Positions 1-6,788 are shown, counted from the stretch's first letter. The stretch: 16,213 bases of DNA from Actinomycetes bacterium (GCA_023457615.1 JAEWKY010000156.1:1-16213); one strand, 5' to 3'. Translations and numbers: made by a program. The notes: generated by a model not told the origin, from the sequence alone.

Positions 1-1
1 G

Positions 2-781
2 GACGGCGCCATCACGCGCGGCGACGTGCTGCGGGCGACCTCGTCCCCCGCGACCGCCGGCGGCGAGCGCGACGGCGCGACGGGTCTCGGCATCGCCCGG
101 CGGGAACCGCTCGGGATGCTGCGCCGCACCGTCGCCGCGAAGCTCAGCCGCAGCCGCTCCGAGATCCCCGAGGCGACCGTGTGGGTCGACGTCGACGCGA
201 CCGAGCTGTGGCACCTGCGCCGGGCGATGGCCGCGTCCGAGAGCCCCGCGCCCTCGCTCACGGCGTTCCTCGCACGCTTCGTGCTGCTCGGGCTCGAGGC
301 CTACCCCGCGCTCGGCGGTCGCCTCGACGGCGACGGGAACGAGCTCGTCGAGTTCGCCGGCGTCAACCTCGGCATCGCCGTCGACACGCCGCGCGGGCTC
401 ATGGTGCCCGTCGTGCGCGGTGCGCACGAGCTGCCGGTCGGCGCGCTCGACGCCGAGGTGCGCCGGGTGAGCGAGCTCGTGCGGGCGGGCTCCGCGTCGC
501 CGGAGCAGCTCACCGGGTCGACGTTCACGCTCAACAACTACGGCTCGTTCGGCGTCGACGGCTCGGCGGCGATCATCAATCACCCCGAGGTCGCGATCCT
601 CGGCGTCGGTCGGGCGATCGAGCGCCCCTGGGTCGTCGAGGGCGCGATCGTGCCGCGCCGCATCCTGCAGGCGTCGCTCGTCTTCGACCACCGCGTCTGC
701 GACGGCGGCTACGCGGCCGGCTTCCTGCGCACCGTCGTCGACGCGATCGAGCATCCCGCGAGGCTCTTCGCCCGCGTGTAG
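2..781 (+). CDS. 2-oxo acid dehydrogenase E2 component (dihydrolipoamide acyltransferase), 5' end outside window
   Basis: This is the C-terminal part of an E2 acyltransferase, the core enzyme that moves the acyl group from lipoamide to CoA in a pyruvate or branched-chain 2-oxo acid dehydrogenase complex in the cytoplasm. The frame is open from base 2. Its first residues, DGAITRGDVLRA, look like the end of the peripheral subunit-binding domain (G-x-I-x-R-x-DV), so the GTG at 26 is internal and the lipoyl domain lies upstream of the window. The catalytic domain follows. It shows the conserved LNNYGSFGVDG and NHPEVAILGVGR blocks and the active-site H-x-x-x-D-G signature in FDHRVCDGG, about 30 residues before the end. 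The E1 genes are presumably upstream. Whether the substrate is pyruvate or a branched-chain acid cannot be decided here. The gene ends at a large palindrome and converges on the amidotransferase. Confidence 0.93.
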   Translation, partial: DGAITRGDVLRATSSPATAGGERDGATGLGIARREPLGMLRRTVAAKLSRSRSEIPEATVWVDVDATELWHLRRAMAASESPAPSLTAFLARFVLLGLEAYPALGGRLDGDGNELVEFAGVNLGIAVDTPRGLMVPVVRGAHELPVGALDAEVRRVSELVRAGSASPEQLTGSTFTLNNYGSFGVDGSAAIINHPEVAILGVGRAIERPWVVEGAIVPRRILQASLVFDHRVCDGGYAAGFLRTVVDAIEHPARLFARV

Positions 782-805
782 TTGCTGTCTGCCCGACGGG
801 GTGTC

Positions 806-867
806 GGCTATTTGCCCGAGATGGCCGCTTCACACGCAAGCGAGGCGGCGGTTTCGGGCAAATAGCC
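806..867. terminator. Large inverted repeat between convergent genes, likely bidirectional terminator
   Basis: Perfect 14-bp arms GGCTATTTGCCCGA (806-819) and TCGGGCAAATAGCC (854-867) flank a 34-nt centre. The centre can itself fold through CGCTT/AAGCG and CCG/CGG pairs. The element lies between the stop of the E2 gene (781) and the stop of the convergent amidotransferase (876), so it can end both transcripts. The arms contain an AT-rich stretch that is unusual for this GC-rich background. Confidence 0.6.
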
Positions 868-875
868 CACCAGCG

Positions 876-1574
876 TCAGCCGCGGGCCAGGGCGGCGCGG
901 GCGAAGTCATCGAAGACCGCGTCGGCGACGGGACGCAGCCGGATGTCAGCCACCCTCAACTGCTCCCGCAGCAGCGCGCCGCCGTCCTCGAACTCCGCGC
1001 GCATCTGCTCGACCTCGAGCCAGGTGTCGAGCAGGTCGGGCGAGACCTCGAGGTGGAACTGCGTCGCGAGCGCCGACCCGATCCGGAACGCCTGGTTCTC
1101 GCAGCCGTCCGTGCGGGCGAGCACCGTCGCCCCGGGGGGCGCCTCGACGTTGTCGTAGTGCCAGTGCAGAACGTCGAGCGAGGCGCCGGCCGCACCGAGC
1201 GCCGAGTCGGCGACGAGGGAGATCGGCGCGACGCCCACCTCGCGCGTCGCGCCCGGGTGCAGCGCACCGCCGAGCGCGCGGGCGAGGATCTGGTGCCCGA
1301 GGCACACCCCGAGCACAGGGATGCCGGCATCGACCGCCCTTCGGGCCAGGTCGCGCTCGACCGCGAGCGCCGGATGCTGCTCGAGATCGTCGGCGCCCAT
1401 CGGGCCGCCCATGATCACGACGCCCGCGAGCGCGTCGAGCGCCGGCACGGCAGCGGAGGGCGCGTCGATCAGCGTGCGGCGCTCGCTCGGCACACCCGCG
1501 CGGGCGAGGGCGTCGGCGATGCGCCCGGGAGCCTCCCAGGGCACGTGCTGCAGGACGAGGACGGATCGCGCCAT
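876..1574 (-). CDS. Class I glutamine amidotransferase-like protein
   Basis: This 232-residue protein has a single type 1 glutamine amidotransferase (GATase1) fold, which hydrolyses glutamine to release ammonia or acts on related gamma-glutamyl substrates. The nucleophile elbow is GVCLGHQILARALGG with Cys91, preceded by the oxyanion strand VVIMGGPMG. The rest of the triad is in TQFHLEVSP (His174, Glu176). There is no synthetase domain, so it resembles stand-alone GATase proteins of the GuaA-like or YfeJ-like kind. The true substrate cannot be inferred. It lies 18 bp downstream of the LLM oxidoreductase on the same strand, so the two are probably cotranscribed. Confidence 0.88.
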   Translation of the reverse strand: MARSVLVLQHVPWEAPGRIADALARAGVPSERRTLIDAPSAAVPALDALAGVVIMGGPMGADDLEQHPALAVERDLARRAVDAGIPVLGVCLGHQILARALGGALHPGATREVGVAPISLVADSALGAAGASLDVLHWHYDNVEAPPGATVLARTDGCENQAFRIGSALATQFHLEVSPDLLDTWLEVEQMRAEFEDGGALLREQLRVADIRLRPVADAVFDDFARAALARG

Positions 1575-1592
1575 ACCCCCATTCTGCCGAGG

Positions 1593-2552
1593 CTAGAGGG
1601 CGCGCACCGCCTCGAGCAGCGGCCCCGCGGCCTCCGCCAGGAACCGCTCCTGGTACTCGTCGCCGACCTGCACGAGGGCGATGTCGGTGAACCCGGCCTC
1701 GAGGTAGGGCCGCACCGCCTCGGCGAGGGTCGGGATGTCGGCTCCGCACGCGATCGCCTCGGCGGTCTGCTCGGGGGTCGCGTTCGCGGTCGCCTGCGCG
1801 AAGCTCAACGGCGTCGGCAGCTCGGAGTTGACGTTCCAGCCGAGCCCCGACCAGCGGAACTGCTCGTGCGCGACCCGCACGGCATCCTCGTCGGTCGGCG
1901 CCCAGCACACCGGCACCTGGCCGATCTTGCGCGATCCCGGCCCGTGCTCGGCGTCCCACTGCGCCACGAGCTCCCGATCGGGCTCGGTGGTCACCATGTG
2001 GTCGACGATCGAGCCCCAACGGTCGATGCCGGCATCCCCCGACACGGCCACGCCGATCTCGACCTCCGCCGGATCCCAGATGCGTGCCGAGTCGACGCGG
2101 AAGTACTCGCCCTCCCACGTGATGAGCTCCCCCGTGAGCAGCTGCTGGATGACCGTGATCGCCTCGAGCAGCATCTCCTGTCGCACGTGCACGCTCGGCC
2201 AGCCCTCCCCCACGACGTGCTCGTTGAGGTTCTCCCCCGATCCGAGATTGAGCTGGAACCGACCCTCGCTGAGGAGCTGGAGCGTCGCGGCCTGCTGCGC
2301 GACGACCGCCGGGTGGTAGCGCACCGTCGGACACGTGACGTAGGTCATGAGCTCCATCCGCTCCGTCGCCTGCGCGACGGCGCCGAGCGTCACCCAGGCA
2401 TTCGGCGAATGCCCCTGCTCGCTCAGCCACGGCGAGAAGTGATCGCTCGACACGGCGAAGTCGAACCCGATCCGCTCGGCCCCCTTCGCGTACTCGACGA
2501 GCGCCCGCGGGCCGCTCTGCTCGGTCATGAGGGTGTAGCCGAAGTTCGTCAT
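1593..2552 (-). CDS. LLM class F420-dependent oxidoreductase
   Basis: This 319-residue luciferase-like monooxygenase-fold protein starts MTNFGYTLMTEQ. It carries the features of the F420-dependent glucose-6-phosphate dehydrogenase-like group: FAVSSDHFSPW near residue 35, TYVTCPTVRYHPAVVAQQAATL around 75-95, and GRFQLNLGSGENLNEHVVG around 100. These families transfer hydride to or from the deazaflavin cofactor F420, which many actinobacteria make. The sequence fits the 'TIGR03557-type' G6PDH relatives better than true Fgd, so the substrate is unknown. The protein is near full family length and begins at the first ATG. Only a weak ribosome binding site (a GAG) is seen before it. It is the first gene of a two-gene unit with the downstream amidotransferase. 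Confidence 0.88.
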   Translation of the reverse strand: MTNFGYTLMTEQSGPRALVEYAKGAERIGFDFAVSSDHFSPWLSEQGHSPNAWVTLGAVAQATERMELMTYVTCPTVRYHPAVVAQQAATLQLLSEGRFQLNLGSGENLNEHVVGEGWPSVHVRQEMLLEAITVIQQLLTGELITWEGEYFRVDSARIWDPAEVEIGVAVSGDAGIDRWGSIVDHMVTTEPDRELVAQWDAEHGPGSRKIGQVPVCWAPTDEDAVRVAHEQFRWSGLGWNVNSELPTPLSFAQATANATPEQTAEAIACGADIPTLAEAVRPYLEAGFTDIALVQVGDEYQERFLAEAAGPLLEAVRAL

Positions 2553-2604
2553 GCTCTATGGGATGCCGAAGGGTCGCCTTCCGTCACGGCCTTGACGGCC
2601 CCGT

Positions 2605-2638
2605 GGGTCGAGTGCCGCGCAGCGGTGTATCGAGACCC
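2605..2638. repeat. Dispersed palindromic repeat, copy 1
   Basis: GGGTCGAGTGCC, then a GC core, then GGTGTATCGAGACCC. It is the same element as those at 10353, 10404 and 12587, with a GC-rich centre (GCGCAGC) and inverted GGGT/ACCC ends. It lies in the gap between the LLM oxidoreductase start and the tRNA promoter. Confidence 0.75.
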
Positions 2639-2650
2639 GAGAGCTCGCAC

Positions 2651-2683
2651 GTGACGAAGCCCCGGGATGCGTCCGGCTAGACT
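2651..2683 (+). promoter_or_regulatory. Possible tRNA-Gly promoter
   Basis: TAGACT at 2678-2683 is a good -10 hexamer (TAnnnT) placed 14 bases before the tRNA. GTGACG at 2651-2656 could be the -35, but the 21-bp spacer is longer than ideal, so only the -10 is well supported. Confidence 0.35.
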
Positions 2684-2697
2684 CGGGACGCACCTTC

Positions 2698-2771
2698 GGG
2701 GCGGTAGCTCAATGGTAGAGCCTCAGTCTTCCAAACTGATTACGCGGGTTCGATTCCCGTCCGCCCCTCCA
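2698..2771 (+). tRNA. tRNA-Gly (anticodon UCC)
   Basis: A complete cloverleaf can be folded by hand. The acceptor stem GGGGCGG pairs with CCGCCCC, and the D arm is GCTC-AATGGTA-GAGC. The anticodon stem TCAGT/ACTGA encloses loop CTTCCAA with anticodon TCC at 2730-2732. The T arm is GCGGG-TTCGATT-CCCGT. The discriminator base is T and the 3' CCA (2769-2771) is encoded. It reads GGA codons. An accessory island starts within about 80 bases of its 3' end. Confidence 0.97.
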
Positions 2772-2817
2772 AAAGCTCCATACTGGAACACGCAGCATCG
2801 CTGGTTTTACCTGGACT

Positions 2818-2846
2818 CCGCCCACTCGCTACCGAGGGGCGGTTTT
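2818..2846 (+). terminator. Intrinsic terminator of tRNA-Gly
   Basis: CCGCCC-A-CTCG (2818-2828) pairs with CGAG-GGGCGG (2833-2842) around a CTAC loop with one bulged A. It is followed by TTTT, a classical hairpin plus U-run 47 bases after the tRNA. Confidence 0.75.
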
Positions 2847-2856
2847 CGTTACGGCC

Positions 2857-3096
2857 TTCGAGCAGACTGGCGAAGGGCTCGGCCAGCTTGCCGCGCACTT
2901 CCGGCTCGCTGTCCCGCACTGTCACCACGATGCGGCGGAAGAACGCCGCGTTGAACAGCTTCCGCACGGCGTCGGGCGCTGAGCGGTAGGCATCGAAGCA
3001 GTCCCGTGCCAGTAACAGCGCAGCAGAGAGCCGCACCTGCACTTCTTCGATCTTGGCCGTCGACGCCGCGAGGCGATCATTGAGTTGCGCTATCGG
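2857..3096 (-). pseudogene. Large serine recombinase, C-terminal remnant
   Basis: About 80 codons on the minus strand read QLNDRLAASTAKIEE..., then ARDCFDAYRSAPDAVRKLFN, AAFFRRIVV and EVRGKLAEPFASLL. This matches the pattern at the C-terminus of actinobacterial large serine recombinases: a coiled-coil stretch, then AYRxAPxxVRRLxNxAxFxRI, then LxEPFAxLL. The N-terminal catalytic resolvase domain and recombinase domain are absent; the homology stops abruptly near 3094. The frame then runs into the antisense of the tRNA without a proper end, so the native C-terminus is missing too. It is a dead fragment, evidence of a former integrative element beside the tRNA. The family call rests on pattern recall only. 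Confidence 0.65.
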
Positions 3097-3760
3097 TCGG
3101 CACGGAAAGCTCACCGAACACCACGGAGGCATCCACACCGTCTCGATGGGCGCGAGGCTTTATGTGCCAGCCTTGGGAAGGTTCCTGGAGGTCGACCCTA
3201 TCGAGGGCGGAGTTACCAACGCGTATGATTTCCCAGGGGATCCGATCAACAGGTACGACCTGTCAGGGAATTGTTCTTGGGATCCGGGCTGCGGGGCCGT
3301 AAATGGTTCCGGTTCGGCGGCAAATTGCGTTAGTTGGACCGGCTATACCGATTGCACCTTCACTCCGCTCACAGAAGGCGAGCAGATAGCGGCGGAGATT
3401 ACTCTCACCGTTTTGATCGCTATTGCTACGCGAGGTGGAGGGGCCAATGCGGCGATCAGCTTCGGATCATTCCGAGCGACCGGGGCCCAAACCCTGATCA
3501 GAGTTAGCCCGGAAGTGGGCGCCAGCGCTACGACCTCGCGACTGATCGGATATGAGTCGCGATTGTTTGGCTCGGCCAACGTTGGTTCTAGGGCAGGATT
3601 GCTCAACAATCCGGTGGGGCCGTTTCGCGTAGGTTGGTCGACGATCAACCGATCGATCACTGGAACTACTACCCAAAGCATCTTCCGCATCGGTATCGGG
3701 CCGCCTAAGATCGGAGACCACTACAACCTCTTCTATGGCCGGAGCCTGTATGCGAAGTAG
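3053..3760 (+). CDS. RHS repeat-associated core domain protein, 5'-truncated, with C-terminal putative toxin domain
   Basis: Homology begins near 3095 and includes the RHS core signature: MGARLYVPALGRFLEVDP, then NAYDFPGDPINRYDLSG. In intact RHS proteins this marks the end of the YD-repeat shell and the start of a variable C-terminal toxin. The last ~165 residues form that variable tail. It has a hydrophobic AEITLTVLIAIA stretch and a C-terminal part with RVGW, FRIGIG and DHYNLF blocks that I cannot assign to a named toxin family. The whole N-terminal shell is missing. The upstream frame from 3053 (TTG) is recombinase-derived sequence read backwards, and no good ribosome binding site precedes the internal ATG at 3146. 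It may therefore be an orphan cassette or a pseudogene. Its GC content is visibly lower than that of the flanking chromosome. The stop overlaps the next gene by 11 bp. Confidence 0.72.
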   Translation: MAVDAARRSLSCAIGRHGKLTEHHGGIHTVSMGARLYVPALGRFLEVDPIEGGVTNAYDFPGDPINRYDLSGNCSWDPGCGAVNGSGSAANCVSWTGYTDCTFTPLTEGEQIAAEITLTVLIAIATRGGGANAAISFGSFRATGAQTLIRVSPEVGASATTSRLIGYESRLFGSANVGSRAGLLNNPVGPFRVGWSTINRSITGTTTQSIFRIGIGPPKIGDHYNLFYGRSLYAK

Positions 3761-4217
3761 TACTGGAACCCTACTTCGCCGTTTCGAAGGGCTCTTGGCG
3801 GATGCGGAGCCGTATGTTGAGTATGACAAGCAAGTACTGCAAGCATCGGCGGGAAGGGAAATAGTCGAATTACAAATTGAACGCAAAGAATCGATCGGTT
3901 CAGGTACGATTGGTATTGACATCGGCGCCGTTGAATGCCAGATCTCTCTGTTCGGCTTTGGCCCTTTCGATTTCGCGGTGCGAGATCAATACGCGAATAA
4001 TAGCGAGGATCCCGTCGACCTGGTGGGCGCCGCCTTATATGGTGGCCTGATCGGTGCGAGCAGAGGTCGGTTCCGTTATCTCCTGGTCGGTGACTTCGCT
4101 AAGGGCACTTCGATAGGTTCGCCGAACTGGCGCCTGGACACCGGGCTTGCATATCCACCCATGGCTCCGGCAATACAGGGGACCAATTTTGGCACGCACT
4201 TGCTCAGGCGCCCATAG
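3750..4217 (+). CDS. Putative immunity protein for the RHS C-terminal toxin
   Basis: I do not recognise a family. The 155-residue frame starts MRSSTGTLLRRFEGLL and is predicted soluble, acidic in its first half, with no signal peptide or membrane segment. The start at 3750 is preferred over 3735 because GGAG (3741-3744) stands 5 bases before it. This start overlaps the RHS stop by 11 bp, so the two would be translationally coupled. A small gene directly overlapping the 3' end of an RHS C-terminal domain is, by the known organisation of polymorphic toxin loci, usually the cognate immunity gene; that role is inferred from position alone. It shares the low-GC composition of the RHS tail, as expected if both moved together. 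Unlike the RHS gene it appears complete. Confidence 0.6.
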   Translation: MRSSTGTLLRRFEGLLADAEPYVEYDKQVLQASAGREIVELQIERKESIGSGTIGIDIGAVECQISLFGFGPFDFAVRDQYANNSEDPVDLVGAALYGGLIGASRGRFRYLLVGDFAKGTSIGSPNWRLDTGLAYPPMAPAIQGTNFGTHLLRRP

Positions 4218-4371
4218 TGCGGGCGCCAGCGATGGTTTGGTTGGGCACCCCAAGCGCTATGTTGCCCCGAACTCTTGATAAACGAACCGGCAAGGATATC
4301 CGCGAGGTTCATCAAGTTTGTGGCCATTGACCAGCAGCTGGTCACCCGAGGCGAGAGGACACGACACAAAC

Positions 4372-4842
4372 ATGAGGAAGGAGACGATCTCCAAGCGCGC
4401 TGCGCGTGCGGCGTGCATCGTCCTCACCGTCGGAGTCATCCTGGGACTCACGGGGTGCACGCCGCGCCACGACGTCTCCTTTGGCTACATCGACGGCGAG
4501 TTGCTCTTCGTGGCGTGCACGCCGATGGAGGCTGAGCAAGTCCACGTGCGCGTCCGTCATGGAGACGACAACTGGGAGGTCCTCTGGATCGCGGAGGGCG
4601 AAGTCAAAGCGGGCAGGGCCGACGAGATCGCCGTTCTGACGCCGGACCCGAACTTGACGCTGATCGAGCACCACCCCGAGCGGTGGGAGGGGGCCACCCG
4701 GGTGTCCGTCGAGTTGTTCCCGATCACCGGCCTTGGCGAGTTGGGCGACCCGGTCGGCGCGAACGTCGCTGCTTCTGCCATTCCCCGGTCGACGTGGCTG
4801 AGAGCGGATGGCCACGTCAGCGAATCGCCATGCAACGAATAG
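4372..4842 (+). CDS. Putative lipoprotein, function unknown
   Basis: This 156-residue protein has a lipoprotein signal. A basic N-terminus (MRKETISKRAAR) is followed by a hydrophobic run ending in the lipobox LTGC at about residue 28, so the mature protein would be lipid-anchored on the outer face of the membrane. The ATG at 4372 is chosen over an in-frame ATG at 4318, which would bury the signal peptide. A GAGAGG-like ribosome binding site lies about 13 bases upstream, rather far. The mature part is short, acidic and likely beta-rich, with no domain I recognise. A second, decayed copy of part of this gene lies at 5551-5704. It sits inside the low-GC island, but its own codon use is closer to that of the chromosome. 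Confidence 0.75.
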   Translation: MRKETISKRAARAACIVLTVGVILGLTGCTPRHDVSFGYIDGELLFVACTPMEAEQVHVRVRHGDDNWEVLWIAEGEVKAGRADEIAVLTPDPNLTLIEHHPERWEGATRVSVELFPITGLGELGDPVGANVAASAIPRSTWLRADGHVSESPCNE

Positions 4843-4967
4843 GTGGCAGGCCCTCGATCGGCGCGCATGGCGCAAAGCGACTGAAGTGGTGATGTCGGGC
4901 GTCGGCGGAGAATGACAGCAAACTTGCGTAAGGCGTCGAATCGAACCTTCGGAGGAAGTCGACCGAT

Positions 4968-5390
4968 ATGAAACCCTCTCGCCCTGGGCATCGATTCTTA
5001 CTGAGCACGACCATTGCCCTGGTAGGGGGCGTCATTATCTCAATAGCGACGCTCCTCGAATGGCGCGGAGGTCAGTGGGTCAATCAGCCCAGCGGTCGCG
5101 GCATTGCCGCATTCACAGTTGTCTGGGCGCTGATCGCGAGCTTGGTTTCTGGGGCCATCGCTTCATTTCCTAGTTGGTTGGTCGAGCGCACCGCTTCCGA
5201 TGCCGGCCGTACATCGCGCGGCGTACTCGCGAGGGCGATTCTCGCTCGAAGCCTTGCGCTCCTCCTTGTTGGGCTGGGCTTGGTCACATTGCACGGCGGG
5301 GCCGTGTCCCTTCTATTCGTGCTCGTAGCGACTGGATGGCTCGCCGCGACGGCCACTATCGACTATCTAGCGTTGGCCAGGCACTGGTAG
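4968..5390 (+). CDS. Small membrane protein, function unknown
   Basis: This 140-residue protein is dominated by hydrophobic segments at about residues 11-29 (LLSTTIALVGGVIISIATL), 46-66 (IAAFTVVWALIASLVSGAIAS), 93-105 and 110-128, so it has three or four membrane passes. A strong GGAGGA (4951-4956) lies 11 bases before the ATG and supports the start. No catalytic motif or recognisable family is seen. It is in the accessory island, 125 bp after the lipoprotein and in the same direction, so cotranscription is possible but unproven. Confidence 0.65.
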   Translation: MKPSRPGHRFLLSTTIALVGGVIISIATLLEWRGGQWVNQPSGRGIAAFTVVWALIASLVSGAIASFPSWLVERTASDAGRTSRGVLARAILARSLALLLVGLGLVTLHGGAVSLLFVLVATGWLAATATIDYLALARHW

Positions 5391-5550
5391 CCCGAAGACC
5401 TCGACGAGAAGCAGTCCATCGGGTCTCGTAGTCGGCTGACGTACCCGAACTCGCCCTTCCCTGACCGGAGTCGGGAGGCGCAGGTGTCGATCAGTACGCA
5501 GATATCGCCGCATGGACAGTGAGACGATGCGACGCCGTGCACCCGGGTAG

Positions 5551-5704
5551 GGGCAACGAGATCGCCGATCTGATGCCGGACCGGACCTGACTCGATCGAG
5601 CACTCCCGAGTGCGATGTCCGGAATCGGCCTCGGCGGAGGGTGCGCGACTCCGTTCGCGTATCGGGTTCAACGTCTTGATCGGGGCTGACCGAGTCGCTG
5701 CTTC
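5551..5704 (+). pseudogene. Decayed copy of the lipoprotein gene at 4372-4842
   Basis: ACGAGATCGCC, TGCCGGACC and TCGATCGAGCAC at 5556-5602 align block by block with ACGAGATCGCC, CGCCGGACCC and CTGATCGAGCAC at 4620-4672 of the lipoprotein gene. Similarity resumes further on: GGCCTCGGCG-GAG at about 5627 matches GGCCTTGGCGAG at about 4728, and GTCGCTGCTTC at 5694-5704 is identical to 4765-4775. The frame reads NEIADLMPDRT then a stop, against DEIAVLTPDPNLT in the intact gene, so a small indel and a nonsense codon have killed it. Confidence 0.6.
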
Positions 5705-5841
5705 CACGTGCGAGATATCTCGACTTCACGTGTCCCCGATCGGCTACCGGTCGCGCATACCGATCATTGCGTTCGTTGTCGACGACGGGCTCGTCAGGTC
5801 GATGTACTCGCACAAGTGGGATTTGAGTTGATCGACGCGCT

Positions 5842-5869
5842 CCCCGGCCGGAACCGCCGACCGGCGGGG
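5842..5869 (-). terminator. Likely terminator of ppk2
   Basis: On the minus strand, directly after the ppk2 stop, CCCCG-CCGG pairs with CCGG-C-CGGGG with one bulge around a 9-base loop. There is no U-run, as is common in high-GC actinobacteria. Confidence 0.55.
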
Positions 5870-6727
5870 TCACGGCGCGAGGCCACCCGCGTGGTCCGGC
5901 ACGAACCGCTGCGACTCCTCAGGTGGTCGCACGTAGTCGACCGCCTCGGGGCGCTTCGGCAGCTTCACCTTCTCGGGCGACGTCTTCTCCCACGGCACCT
6001 GCGACAGCAGATGATGGATGACGTTGAGCCGCGCCGCGCGCTTGTCGTCGGAGTCGATCGTCCACCACGGCGCGTGCTCGGAGTCGGTCGCGGCGATCAT
6101 GTCGTCCTTCGCGCGGGAGTAGTCCTCCCACCGGGTGATCGACTCGAGGTCGGTCGGCGAGAGCTTCCACCGTCGCACGGGATCATCCAGCCTGCGCTTG
6201 AACCTCCGCTGCTGCTCCTTGTCCGACACCGAGAACCAGTACTTGATCAGCAGGATGCCGTCCTCGACGAGCAGCTTCTCGACGACGGGCGCCTGTTGCA
6301 GGAAGCGCTCGTACTCCTCGTCGGTGCAGTAGCCCATGACCCGCTCGACGCCCGCGCGGTTGTACCAGGAGCGGTCGAAGAGCACGAGCTCCCCCGAGGT
6401 CGGCAGGTGCGCGAGGTGGCGCTGGAAGTACCACTGGCCCTTCTCGCGCTCGCTCGGAACCGGCAGGGCGACCACCCGGGCGGAGCGCGGGTTGAGGTAC
6501 TGGATGATGCGCTTGATCGCACCGCCCTTGCCCGCGGCATCCCGGCCCTCGAAGATCACGACGACCCGGGCGCCCGAGGCGAGGATCCACTGCTGCATCT
6601 CGACGAGCTGCACCTGCAGGCGCGCCAGCTCCTCCTCGTACACGGCCTTCGCCAGACGGCGCCGTTCTCTGCGGGTCATCCGCTCACGGTAGGGGCGCGG
6701 CCCCGCGCGGTGCGGGGGCTTGCGCAC
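5870..6727 (-). CDS. ppk2: Polyphosphate kinase 2 (PPK2 family, class I type)
   Basis: PPK2 transfers phosphate between inorganic polyphosphate and nucleoside diphosphates, mostly in the direction that makes NTP; it is cytoplasmic. The 285-residue protein has the P-loop GRDAAGKGG (residues 61-69), the Walker B-like LVLFDRSWYNRAGVERVMG (around 115-133) and the lid-like KRRLDDPVRRWKLSPTDLES. The single domain, its length and the N-terminal YEEELARLQVQLVEMQ helix fit class I (one-domain, ADP to ATP) enzymes. The start is uncertain. The GTG at 6727 has no well-placed ribosome binding site, since GGAGGAGG lies about 27 bases upstream. An in-frame ATG at 6679 (MTRRERRRLAKA) has only a weak GAGCGG before it. 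The gene is divergent from the carboxypeptidase gene. Confidence 0.92.
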   Translation of the reverse strand: MRKPPHRAGPRPYRERMTRRERRRLAKAVYEEELARLQVQLVEMQQWILASGARVVVIFEGRDAAGKGGAIKRIIQYLNPRSARVVALPVPSEREKGQWYFQRHLAHLPTSGELVLFDRSWYNRAGVERVMGYCTDEEYERFLQQAPVVEKLLVEDGILLIKYWFSVSDKEQQRRFKRRLDDPVRRWKLSPTDLESITRWEDYSRAKDDMIAATDSEHAPWWTIDSDDKRAARLNVIHHLLSQVPWEKTSPEKVKLPKRPEAVDYVRPPEESQRFVPDHAGGLAP

Positions 6728-6774
6728 GCGCGAAAACCGACCGAGGGATGCCGACCTCCTCCGCCAGGCGAATA

Positions 6775-6788
6775 GGAAGTTACCTTCC
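6775..6788. promoter_or_regulatory. Palindrome in the ppk2/carboxypeptidase divergent promoter region
   Basis: GGAAG-TTAC-CTTCC is a perfect 5-bp inverted repeat with a 4-bp centre, 59 bases before the carboxypeptidase ATG and about 48 bases before the ppk2 GTG. Its size and position fit a dimeric repressor site. No regulator is encoded next to it, so the role is inference. Confidence 0.35.

Larger units (their letters stand above)
5391..5869. other. Gene-free stretch at the right edge of the island
   Basis: No intact gene is convincing here. The middle (5551-5704) holds a decayed copy of the lipoprotein gene, and the right end (5842-5869) holds the ppk2 terminator. The short open frames have no ribosome binding sites and no recognisable products. 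In 5391-5550 and 5705-5841 I see nothing further. Confidence 0.6.

Noticed and set aside
801..2654. Very long plus-strand open frame rich in Arg, Glu and Asp across the amidotransferase and LLM genes
   Set aside because: It is the antisense of two clearly recognisable genes, has low-complexity R/E/H composition and no recognisable motif. Such frames are expected in high-GC DNA.
2740..2770. Minus-strand frame ending in GRTGIEPA
   Set aside because: This peptide is the well-known antisense translation of a tRNA T-arm, not a protein end; the frame only runs into the tRNA gene.
2745..2771. Attachment site formed by a duplicated tRNA-Gly 3' end
   Set aside because: I looked for a second copy of the T-arm and acceptor end at the right edge of the island and elsewhere and found none in the window.
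5610..5831. 73-codon plus-strand frame at the island's right edge
   Set aside because: It overlaps the decayed lipoprotein copy, lacks a ribosome binding site and resembles nothing I recognise.
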